A DNA stretch of 8,133 bases, taken from the NCBI GenBank assembly GCA_023415515.1, contig JAEZKH010000055.1, forward strand, positions 1 through 8,133. The letters run 5' to 3'. Position numbers and translations under genes: made by a program. The stretch is from Actinomycetes bacterium (GTDB lineage: Bacteria; Actinomycetota; Actinomycetes; Mycobacteriales; Mycobacteriaceae). A model generated the notes under the pieces. That model saw only the letters and a list, made by a program, of their open reading frames with translations. It was not told the DNA's origin and did not search any database. Below, in pieces: positions 1-5,992 of this stretch; within the stretch, counting starts at the first letter, position 1; every line of letters starts with the position of its first letter.

Positions 1-16
1 ATCGCCGGGTGGGGGG

Positions 17-30
17 GGCCGCCTCCGGCC
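17..30 (-). terminator. Possible terminator downstream of ptsH
   Basis: On the minus strand, 28 bases after the ptsH stop, GGCCG-GAGG-CGGCC can form a 5-pair GC stem with a 4-base loop, followed by a run of C and no U tract. It is where the operon terminator should lie, and mycobacterial terminators often lack a U tract, but such short stems are frequent in GC-rich DNA. Confidence 0.25.
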
Positions 31-58
31 ACGACGGTTAGCCGGCGCCAGCCGAGCG

Positions 59-316
59 TCAGGCGTCGAGGTCGGCCTCGACGAGGTCGGCGATCTTCTT
101 CAGCGTCTCGTCGTCGTCGGAGTGCACGGTGACCTGGGCGCCGTTCTCGGCGCCGAGGGTCATGATCATCAACGCCGAGCCTGCGTCGACGGGCTCGCCG
201 CCGTCCATCGAAAGCGATACCGGCACACCGGCGTCGACGACGGCTTCGGCGATGATCGCCGCGGGTCGCGCGTGCAGGCCGATGGCCGATCCGACGGTAA
301 CGGTTTTGGCTGCCAT
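59..316 (-). CDS. ptsH: HPr, phosphocarrier protein of the PTS
   Basis: An 85-residue cytoplasmic phosphocarrier that accepts phosphate from Enzyme I and hands it to the EIIA domain of FruA. The canonical active-site block GLHARPAA is present, with the phosphorylated histidine at residue 15 and the conserved Arg17. The second block, AGSALMIMTLG, places Ser47 where the regulatory Ser46 of Firmicutes HPr lies. Actinobacteria are not known to use HPr kinase, so the role of that serine is unknown. Length is normal for HPr (about 85-90). The start is the ATG at 316, because it gives the normal HPr N-terminus and has a strong GAGGAG ribosome site just upstream; an in-frame extension to 547 would run inside fruA and is rejected. 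It is the last gene of the fruR-fruK-fruA-ptsH operon, 35 bases after fruA, and its own strong ribosome site suggests independent high translation. Confidence 0.96.
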   Translation of the reverse strand: MAAKTVTVGSAIGLHARPAAIIAEAVVDAGVPVSLSMDGGEPVDAGSALMIMTLGAENGAQVTVHSDDDETLKKIADLVEADLDA

Positions 317-320
317 GGGT

Positions 321-327
321 TCTCCTC
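321..327 (-). promoter_or_regulatory. Strong ribosome binding site of ptsH
   Basis: The minus strand reads GAGGAGA here, with AGGAG ending 5 bases before the ptsH ATG. It is the best Shine-Dalgarno match in the operon (fruA has only GAAAG, fruK no clear one). It decides the start codon and suggests HPr is made in excess over the membrane permease, as expected for a shared phosphocarrier. Confidence 0.8.
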
Positions 328-351
328 GTGTTGGCGGTTCGATTGTGAGGA

Positions 352-2346
352 CTAGGTGGTTGCCAGCGCAGGCGCTTCGGCGGCCGTGACGCCGGGCTTG
401 GCGAACTGTTTGGCGGCGACGACGGCGAGCGCGCCTGCCACCGAGCCGACGAGGATCGCGACGATGAACCAGAGCAGGTGGCCGATCGCGAAGAACACGA
501 AGATGCCGCCGTGCGGTGCCCGCGAGGTGACGCCGGTCGCCATGCACAGCGCACCGGTGATCGCACCGCCGAACATCATCGACGGGATGACCCGGAACGG
601 GTCAGCAGCCGCGAACGGGATTGCGCCCTCGGAGATGAAGCAGGCACCGAGAAGGACAGCGGCCCTGCCGTTCTCGCGCTCCGGTTCGCTGAACAACCTG
701 GGCCTGACGAATGTCGCGAGCGCCATCGCCAGCGGCGGCACCATGCCCGCGGCCATCACTGCGGCCATGATCTCGAACGACGCCGTGGTGGCCGCGGTCA
801 GGCCCGCGGTGGCGAAGGCGTACGCCGCCTTGTTCACCGGACCGCCGAGGTCGAAGCACATCATCTGGCCGAGGATGATGCCGAGCAGTACCGCCGACGT
901 CCCGGACATCCCGCTGAGCCAGTTGGTCAGCCCGGTCGTCGCCGCGGCCAGCGGTCGGCCGAGCAGCATGAACATCAGCAGGCCGACGATCAGCGATGCG
1001 CACAACGGGATGATCACCACCGGCATCAGACCACGGAACCATTGCGGCACAGCCCATTTGCTGATCCACAGCGCGGCGAACCCGGCGATCAGGCCGCCGA
1101 CGATGCCGCCGATGAACCCGGCGCCGACGAAGACGGCGACCGAGCCCGCGGTGAAGCCCGGGGCGATGCCGGGCCGGTCGGCGATGGCGAACGCGATGTA
1201 GCCGGCGAGTGCGGGGACCAGGAAATCGAAGGCCAGCTTTCCCAGCGCGAACAGCACCGCGCCGAGGTACTGGGTGAAGCCACCGCTGGGCAGATTCCAC
1301 AGCGAGTTGTTCACCGCGATGTCGTTGGCCGCGTCGCCGATCTGGTAGCCGCCGAACAGGAAGCCGAGTGCGATCAGCAGACCGCCCGCGGCGACGAACG
1401 GGATCATGTAGCTGACCCCGGTGAGCAGGATCTGCCTGGTGCGGGTGCCCCATCCGACGCCGCCGGCGGTCGCGGCGGCGGGCGCGGCGGAACCGGATCC
1501 CTCGACGCGGGCGGCGTTCGGATCATCGGCTGCGGCAAGGGCTTCGGCCACCATCTTGGCCGGCTCGTTGATCGCGCGCTTGACGCCGGATGCGACAACC
1601 GGCTTGCCTGCGAAGCGGCCCTTGTCCTTGACGCCGACGTCGGTGGCGAAGATGACGGCGTCGGCGCCTGCGATCGTCGAGGCGTCGAGCGGGGTGCTGC
1701 CCGACGAGCCCTGCGTCTCGACGTGCATGGTCACACCCGCGTCCTTCGCCGCGGCGGCGAGCGAGTCGGCGGCCATGTAGGTGTGGGCGATGCCGGTGGG
1801 ACACGCGGTGATCGCCACCAACGTCCTCGGCATGGCGGCGGCGGGCGCCTCGGCCTGCGCTGCGGGCGACGGCTTCTCTGCGGGGTTGAGCACACCGTCG
1901 ACGAGAGCGACGACCGCGTCGGGGGTCGACGCCTGCCGCAGCGAGTCGACGAACTCCTTGCGCACGAGCGCGCGCGCCAGGCTGGACAGCAGCTTCATGT
2001 GCTCGGCGCCGCCTGCTTCGGGCGCCGCGATCAGAAATGCCAGATCGGCCGGGCCGTCCGGGGCGCCGAAGTCGACCGGCGGCCGCAGCCGCGCGAAACC
2101 GATCGACGCCGTGTCGACGTGCGGGGAGCGGCAGTGGGGGATCGCGATGCCGCCGGGCAGGCCGGTCGCCGACTGTTCCTCGCGGGCCATCGCCGCGGCG
2201 GTCAGGCCGTCGACGTCTGTGGTGCGTCCGGCATCGGCGAGCATGCCGACGAGGCGGGCGATCACGGCCTGCTTGTCGGCGCCCGCGTCGACGTCGAGCA
2301 GAACCAGATCAGCGTCGATGACCGGTCGGGAAGCGGTGCTTGTCAT
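352..2346 (-). CDS. fruA: Fructose-specific PTS permease, fused EIIABC
   Basis: A 664-residue membrane permease that imports fructose and phosphorylates it to fructose-1-phosphate using phosphate from HPr. The domain order is A-B-C. EIIA spans about residues 8-151, with the phosphorylated His71 in GIAIPHCRSPH. An Ala/Pro/Glu-rich linker covers about 152-172. EIIB spans about 173-272, with phosphocysteine Cys182 in ITACPTGIAHTYMA, the fructose-family signature. A second Ala/Gly linker follows, then EIIC at about 299-648. EIIC has many hydrophobic segments and the family motifs MMCFDLGGPVNKAAY (495-509), ISEGAIPFAAADP (571-583) and APHGGIFVF (610-618). Length and all three active regions are complete. 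The ATG start at 2346 follows fruK by 21 bases with only a weak GAAAG ribosome site 7 bases away. Enteric FruA lacks the A domain, which sits on a separate FruB; the full EIIABC fusion here is the form common in Gram-positive bacteria. Substrate is assigned from the signature motifs and the adjacent fruK. Confidence 0.96.
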   Translation of the reverse strand: MTSTASRPVIDADLVLLDVDAGADKQAVIARLVGMLADAGRTTDVDGLTAAAMAREEQSATGLPGGIAIPHCRSPHVDTASIGFARLRPPVDFGAPDGPADLAFLIAAPEAGGAEHMKLLSSLARALVRKEFVDSLRQASTPDAVVALVDGVLNPAEKPSPAAQAEAPAAAMPRTLVAITACPTGIAHTYMAADSLAAAAKDAGVTMHVETQGSSGSTPLDASTIAGADAVIFATDVGVKDKGRFAGKPVVASGVKRAINEPAKMVAEALAAADDPNAARVEGSGSAAPAAATAGGVGWGTRTRQILLTGVSYMIPFVAAGGLLIALGFLFGGYQIGDAANDIAVNNSLWNLPSGGFTQYLGAVLFALGKLAFDFLVPALAGYIAFAIADRPGIAPGFTAGSVAVFVGAGFIGGIVGGLIAGFAALWISKWAVPQWFRGLMPVVIIPLCASLIVGLLMFMLLGRPLAAATTGLTNWLSGMSGTSAVLLGIILGQMMCFDLGGPVNKAAYAFATAGLTAATTASFEIMAAVMAAGMVPPLAMALATFVRPRLFSEPERENGRAAVLLGACFISEGAIPFAAADPFRVIPSMMFGGAITGALCMATGVTSRAPHGGIFVFFAIGHLLWFIVAILVGSVAGALAVVAAKQFAKPGVTAAEAPALATT

Positions 2347-2367
2347 GGCGGTACTTTCGGATCGTTG

Positions 2368-3360
2368 TTACTGCTGGGCGGACGTGGTCGGGCCGGATCT
2401 CGACGGAATCGCCGTCAGCGCAACGGCTTCGAGGTCGATCTGGTCCGGGGTGGGCAGTGCGGAGCCCGGCAGTGCGGCCGCGGCGCTGCCGTAGGCGACG
2501 GCCATCTGCAACCGCTGCGGCGGTTCGGCGCCTGCGATGTCGGCGCGCAGGTAGCCGGCCAGACTCGAGTCACCTGCGCCGACTGTGCTGCGAGGTTCGA
2601 TGGGCGCCGGGACGGCCAGCCAACTGCTCTCGTCGCTGACCAGCACGGCGCCCGCCGCGCCGAGGGTAGCCAGGACCGCGCCGATGCCGCGCTCGACCAG
2701 TCGCTTCGCCGCGAGCACGACGGGTTCCGGATCACCCTGGGCCACTGCGGCTTCCAGCGCCTGCGGGGACAGGCCGATGACGCCGGCGAGCTCTTCTGCG
2801 TTGGGCTTGATGAGGTCGGGGGCACCGCGGTCGAGCCCGTCGACCACCTCGGACAGCGCACGGTCGGAGGTGTCGACGGCGACGCGGCAGGGGTAGGGGG
2901 CGAGCAGCGCGGCGATGTCGGCATACCAGCTGTCGGGCATCCCCGGCGGCAACGACCCCGACAGCACCACCCACGACGCATGTTCGGCGCTGTCGACGAC
3001 CGCGCGTGTGAGGGCGTCGACGGCCGCGGCGTCCAGCTTCGCGCCCGGCTCATTGATTTTCGTTGTGGTGCCGTCTATTTCGGTGATGGCGATATTGGTG
3101 CGCACCGGCGCCGTGACCGGCACGCACCGGAAGGGCACGCCGATGTCGCGCAGGGCGGCCACCATCGGGTCGGTATCGGAGGCGGGCAGCAGCGTCACGA
3201 CGTCGACGCCTGCGAGCGAAAGGGCGTGTGCGACGTTGACGCCTTTACCGCCCGGTTCGGTGGTCACCGAGGTGACCCGGTGCACGGCGGCGCGGGTGAG
3301 CGGCGTTGCGAGCGTGACGGTGCGGTCGAGGCTGGGGTTGGGGGTGACGGTGACGATCAC
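2368..3360 (-). CDS. fruK: 1-phosphofructokinase (PfkB family)
   Basis: A 330-residue cytoplasmic sugar kinase that phosphorylates fructose-1-phosphate with ATP to fructose-1,6-bisphosphate, feeding imported fructose into glycolysis. The N-terminus MIVTVTPNPSLDRTV is typical of 1-phosphofructokinases. The first PfkB signature, GGKGVNVAHAL, is at residues 37-47; LSGSLPPG is at 133-140; KPNAEEL is at 185-191; and the second signature, TVGAGDSSLAGYL, is at 259-271, with catalytic Asp264. It starts with GTG at 3360, and that GTG overlaps the TGA stop of fruR in the tetranucleotide GTGA, which implies translational coupling; no clear Shine-Dalgarno sequence is seen. PfkB proteins also include tagatose-6-phosphate kinases, but the direct neighbours fruR and fruA make the fructose role near certain. 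Confidence 0.95.
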   Translation of the reverse strand: MIVTVTPNPSLDRTVTLATPLTRAAVHRVTSVTTEPGGKGVNVAHALSLAGVDVVTLLPASDTDPMVAALRDIGVPFRCVPVTAPVRTNIAITEIDGTTTKINEPGAKLDAAAVDALTRAVVDSAEHASWVVLSGSLPPGMPDSWYADIAALLAPYPCRVAVDTSDRALSEVVDGLDRGAPDLIKPNAEELAGVIGLSPQALEAAVAQGDPEPVVLAAKRLVERGIGAVLATLGAAGAVLVSDESSWLAVPAPIEPRSTVGAGDSSLAGYLRADIAGAEPPQRLQMAVAYGSAAAALPGSALPTPDQIDLEAVALTAIPSRSGPTTSAQQ

Positions 3361-4124
3361 GCGAGCACCACTTCGATGCCCGCTTCGGCGAGCTCACCGC
3401 GGTGGGCGCCGCTGAGTTCTGCGTCGGTTATCAGAACGTCCACGCTGGACAGCGGCGCGAAGCTGACGAAGTCCTCGCGGCCCACTTTTGACGAGTCGGC
3501 CGCGACGACGACGTAGTTGGCGCTTGCGATCATCGCCCGCTTCACCGCGGCCTCGTCGCCGTCAGGAGTGGAGAGACCGTGCCGGACGCTGATGCCGTTG
3601 GTTCCGATGAACGCGATGTCGACGCGCAGCGTGTCCAGCACGCGCAGCACCTGATCGCCGACGGCGGCCTGGGTGAGGCCGCGGACGCGTCCACCGAGGA
3701 GGTGCAGCGATACCGAGGGCATCGAGGCCACGCGTGCCGCGATCGGTACCGAGTTGGTGACGACGGTCAACTCGCGATCGGACGGCAGGGTTGCCGCGAT
3801 CCGGCTCGTGGTCGTGCCCGCATCGAGCAGCACGCTGGCGCCGCTGACCGGAAGGAACTCGGCCGCGGCCGCGGCGATGGCGTCCTTGTGTTCGGTGCGG
3901 GTGTTCTCCCGCTCGCCGACGCCGGACTCGACCAGCTTCAGTGCCCGCACCGGCACCGCGCCGCCGTGTACCCGCCGCACCAGCCCCGCCCTGTCCAGCA
4001 CGGCGAGATCGCGGCGCACGGTTTCGGTGGTCACGTCGTAGGCCTCGGCCAGCTCGGTCACGGAGGCGCGGCCCCTGCTGATCACCAGCGAGGCGATCGC
4101 TTGCTGACGCTCTTCGGCATACAT
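3357..4124 (-). CDS. fruR: DeoR-family transcriptional regulator of the fructose operon
   Basis: A 255-residue DNA-binding regulator, probably a repressor relieved by a sugar phosphate such as fructose-1-phosphate. The effector is inferred from the context and from FruR of Streptomyces fruRKA. The N-terminal DeoR winged helix-turn-helix lies at residues 4-57, with the signature VTELAEAYDVTTETVRRDL and the wing RRVHGG. The C-terminal DeoRC sensor fold follows, with DAGTTTSRIA (101-110), VVTNSVPIA (121-129), FIGTNGI (172-178) and AADSSKVG (208-215), which are the usual phosphosugar-pocket loops. The start at the ATG at 4124 gives the standard family N-terminus (MYAEERQQAI) and has GGAG 4 bases upstream. 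A 22-codon in-frame extension to 4190 has no homology-like features and would cross the predicted promoter. It is the first gene of the operon, divergent from ptsI, so it is well placed to control both directions as well as itself. Confidence 0.93.
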   Translation of the reverse strand: MYAEERQQAIASLVISRGRASVTELAEAYDVTTETVRRDLAVLDRAGLVRRVHGGAVPVRALKLVESGVGERENTRTEHKDAIAAAAAEFLPVSGASVLLDAGTTTSRIAATLPSDRELTVVTNSVPIAARVASMPSVSLHLLGGRVRGLTQAAVGDQVLRVLDTLRVDIAFIGTNGISVRHGLSTPDGDEAAVKRAMIASANYVVVAADSSKVGREDFVSFAPLSSVDVLITDAELSGAHRGELAEAGIEVVLA

Positions 4125-4128
4125 GGCG

Positions 4129-4132
4129 CTCC
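4129..4132 (-). promoter_or_regulatory. Ribosome binding site of fruR
   Basis: The minus strand reads CGGAGCGCC directly before the ATG at 4124, giving GGAG with a short 4-base spacer. It supports this start over the upstream in-frame ATG at 4190. Confidence 0.55.
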
Positions 4133-4136
4133 GTTT

Positions 4137-4166
4137 ATGTGGATTCAAGTCCGAATTGATGTGGAT
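4137..4166. repeat. Direct repeat ATGTGGAT, candidate FruR operator
   Basis: Two perfect copies of ATGTGGAT lie at 4137-4144 and 4159-4166, 22 bases apart, or roughly two turns of the helix. The stretch between them also holds a short inverted repeat, ATTC-N6-GAAT (4143-4156). The repeats lie in the predicted fruR leader, between its promoter and its ribosome site. Position, helical phasing and the adjacent DeoR-family gene make this a candidate regulator binding site. No consensus was available to compare with, so function is inference. Confidence 0.4.
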
Positions 4167-4173
4167 ATCTGTT

Positions 4174-4203
4174 GTTTTACTCCTGAACATGTTGACTTGT
4201 CAA
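4174..4203 (-). promoter_or_regulatory. Predicted promoter of the fruR-fruK-fruA-ptsH operon
   Basis: On the minus strand a perfect -35 TTGACA occupies 4203-4198. After 18 bases comes TAAAAC (4179-4174), a moderate -10 match. Transcription would start near 4167, giving a leader of about 43 bases that carries the ATGTGGAT repeats and the GGAG ribosome site. The -35 is consensus, but the -10 lacks the final T, so the exact -10 is less certain than for ptsI. No other promoter-like site or gap long enough for one is seen between the genes of the operon. Confidence 0.45.
4192..4203. promoter_or_regulatory. Palindrome TTGACTTGTCAA forming two opposed -35 boxes
   Basis: Two perfect 5-base arms (TTGAC and GTCAA) are separated by TT. 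The left half is the -35 of ptsI and the right half, read on the other strand, is the -35 of fruR, so the two hexamers abut with no spacing. Next to it at 4186-4193 is an 8-base palindrome, AACATGTT, which overlaps by two bases. Either may also be a protein-binding site; a regulator bound here would block both promoters. Confidence 0.5.
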
Positions 4204-4220
4204 TGGTTGGTTTGTAATCT
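4192..4220 (+). promoter_or_regulatory. Predicted promoter of ptsI, leaderless type
   Basis: TTGACT (4192-4197) is followed by exactly 17 bases and then TAATCT (4215-4220), which fits the sigma-70/SigA pattern TTGACN and TANNNT. Only 7 bases separate the -10 from the ptsI ATG at 4228, so transcription should start at or within a base or so of the start codon. There is no Shine-Dalgarno sequence upstream of the ATG, which agrees with a leaderless mRNA, a common mode in mycobacteria. Confidence 0.65.
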
Positions 4221-4227
4221 GCTTCAC

Positions 4228-5952
4228 ATGACAGCTTCGTCACCGTCCACGTCACGTCCCGCCGACCGCGGCGCCCTTCCGCCCGCCGGCGCAGTCCTGC
4301 GGGGCGTCCCCGTCGTCGCGGGCATCCGGTACGGGCCGGCGATCCGGCCGGGTCGGCTGCCGGTCCTCGACGACGTCGACATCGCTCCGGAGCTCGACGA
4401 GGAGGAGCGGTCCGCCGCGGCGGCGCGCTTCACCGCCGCCGCCAACGCGGTGGCCGCCCGGCTGCGTGACCGCGCCGCCCACGCCACCGGTGCCGCCTCG
4501 GAGGTCTTGGCCGCGACGGCCACGCTGGCGCAGGACAGGGCATGGCTCGGTGCCGCCGAGAAGCTGATCGACGCGGGCGCGCCCGCCCCGCGCGCCGTCG
4601 TCGCGGCCGTCGACCAGTTCGTCGACCTCTTCACCCAGCTCGGCGGCCTGATGGCCGAACGCGTTACGGACCTGCGCGACATCCGCGACCGTGTCGTCGC
4701 CGAGCTCAGCGGTCTGCCGGAGCCGGGTGTGCCGCTGCCCGACACCCCGTCGATCCTGGTGGCCGACGATCTGGCCCCTGCCGACACCGCGGGGCTGGAC
4801 CCGACACTGGTCGTGGCGGTGGCCACCACGCTCGGCGGACCGACCAGCCACACCGCGATCATCGCCCGCCAGCTCGGGTTGCCGTGCGTGGGGGCCGTCG
4901 ACGGGCTCGACGCCGTCGCCGCGGGCGCGATGGTCCTCGTCGACGGCACCCGCGGCACGGTCACCGTGTCGCCGGACCCCGCGGCCGCAGCCGACGCCGT
5001 TGCCGCGGCGAAGAAGGAGGCCGACGCGGCGGCGCAGTGGTCGGGTCCCGGCGCGACGTCGGACGGGCATGCGGTCGCGATCCTGGCCAACGTCCAGGAC
5101 GGCGCCGCGGCGCACAGCGCACGCAACACCCCGGCCGAAGGCGTCGGGCTGTTCCGCACCGAGCTGTGCTTCCTCAACCGCGACACCGAACCCGGCGTCG
5201 ACGAACAGGCGCAGATCTACGGCGAGGTGCTCGAGGCCTTCTCCGGCCGCAAGGTCGTGGTGCGGACACTGGACGCAGGCTCCGACAAGCCGCTGAAGTT
5301 CGCCGGGCATCCCGAGGAGGCCAACCCCGCTCTCGGTGTCCGGGGTATACGCATCGCCGAAGGCAACCCCGGGATTCTCGAGCGCCAACTCGACGCGATC
5401 GCCGCGGCGGGCAAGGCCACCGGCAATACGCCGTGGGTGATGGCGCCGATGATCGCGACCGCCGACGAGGCGCAACGCTTCGCCGCGCAGGTGCGGGCCC
5501 GTGGGCTGACCCCCGGCGTGATGATCGAGGTGCCCGCGGCGGCGCTGCTGGCCGACCGGATCCTCGCCCACGTCGACTTCCTGTCGATCGGCACCAACGA
5601 CCTCGCGCAGTACACGATGGCCGCCGACCGGATGGCGGCCGATCTGGCCACGCTCACCGATCCGTGGCAGCCCGCGGTGCTCGCGCTGGTCGCGATGACC
5701 GCACGAGCCGGTGCCGCCGTCGACAAGCCCGTCGGGGTGTGCGGTGAGGCCGCCGCCGACCCGATGCTGGCGTGCGTGCTCACCGGGCTCGGGGTGTCAT
5801 CGCTTTCCGCGGCGTCGGCGGCACTCAACGGTGTCGGCGCCACGCTGGCGCGGGTGACGCTGCAGCAGTGCCGAGATGCCGCCGATGCCGTGCTGGCGAC
5901 CGGCAGCGCGGCCGAAGCCAGGGCCGCGGCGCTGGCCGTGCTCGGCCGATGA
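4228..5952 (+). CDS. ptsI: PTS Enzyme I (PEP-protein phosphotransferase)
   Basis: A 574-residue cytoplasmic enzyme that autophosphorylates from PEP, releasing pyruvate, and transfers the phosphate to HPr. The N-terminal part (about 22-160) holds the HPr-binding helical domain. The phosphohistidine domain carries GGPTSHTAIIARQLGLPCVG with active His208. The C-terminal PEP-binding barrel (about 275-560) carries GVGLFRTEL (Arg310), RTLDAGSDKPL (Arg346), EVPAAAL (Glu434), FLSIGTNDLAQYTMAADR (Asn457, Asp458) and the catalytic GVCGEAAADP (Cys505). Length is normal (about 550-575). The ATG at 4228 is chosen because it lies 7 bases after a good -10; an in-frame extension to 4123 would run through the promoter and begin on the fruR start codon, encoding an unrelated hydrophobic leader. 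There is no Shine-Dalgarno sequence. The gene diverges from the fru operon that supplies its partner HPr. Confidence 0.96.
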   Translation: MTASSPSTSRPADRGALPPAGAVLRGVPVVAGIRYGPAIRPGRLPVLDDVDIAPELDEEERSAAAARFTAAANAVAARLRDRAAHATGAASEVLAATATLAQDRAWLGAAEKLIDAGAPAPRAVVAAVDQFVDLFTQLGGLMAERVTDLRDIRDRVVAELSGLPEPGVPLPDTPSILVADDLAPADTAGLDPTLVVAVATTLGGPTSHTAIIARQLGLPCVGAVDGLDAVAAGAMVLVDGTRGTVTVSPDPAAAADAVAAAKKEADAAAQWSGPGATSDGHAVAILANVQDGAAAHSARNTPAEGVGLFRTELCFLNRDTEPGVDEQAQIYGEVLEAFSGRKVVVRTLDAGSDKPLKFAGHPEEANPALGVRGIRIAEGNPGILERQLDAIAAAGKATGNTPWVMAPMIATADEAQRFAAQVRARGLTPGVMIEVPAAALLADRILAHVDFLSIGTNDLAQYTMAADRMAADLATLTDPWQPAVLALVAMTARAGAAVDKPVGVCGEAAADPMLACVLTGLGVSSLSAASAALNGVGATLARVTLQQCRDAADAVLATGSAAEARAAALAVLGR

Positions 5953-5963
5953 CGACAGGAACA

Positions 5964-5983
5964 AATCGGACCGCAGTCCGGTT
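5964..5983 (+). terminator. Hairpin between ptsI and the pirin gene
   Basis: Starting 11 bases after the ptsI stop, the RNA can form an 8-pair stem (AAUCGGAC with GUCCGGUU, one U-G pair) closed by the tetraloop CGCA. It is followed by only UUAC-type sequence and no long U tract, so it could be a weak intrinsic terminator, an mRNA 3'-end stabiliser, or a structure limiting pirin translation. It ends 9 bases before the pirin ATG, next to the poor ribosome site GGTGG. The stem is seen directly; its role is inference. Confidence 0.45.
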
Positions 5984-5992
5984 ACTGGTGGC

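Noticed and set aside
317..547. N-terminal extension of ptsH into fruA
   Set aside because: Arg-rich shadow sequence. HPr starts at the ATG at 316, with a strong ribosome site and normal length.
478..3516. A 1012-codon open frame on the plus strand, antisense to fruA, fruK and part of fruR
   Set aside because: It is fully overlapped by genes with complete active-site motifs. Its translation is Arg/Gly/Asp/Ala-rich low-complexity sequence typical of shadow frames in GC-rich coding DNA, and no motif was recognised.
4125..4190. 22-codon N-terminal extension of fruR to an ATG at 4190
   Set aside because: It covers the predicted promoter and leader, and the ATG at 4124 has a ribosome site and gives the standard DeoR-family N-terminus.
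4123..4227. In-frame N-terminal extension of ptsI to an ATG at 4123
   Set aside because: It would begin on the fruR start codon, run through the predicted promoter and add a hydrophobic 35-residue leader not expected on cytoplasmic Enzyme I.
4252..5571. A 439-codon open frame antisense to ptsI
   Set aside because: Composition is a GC-rich shadow of ptsI, with no recognisable domain and no promoter.
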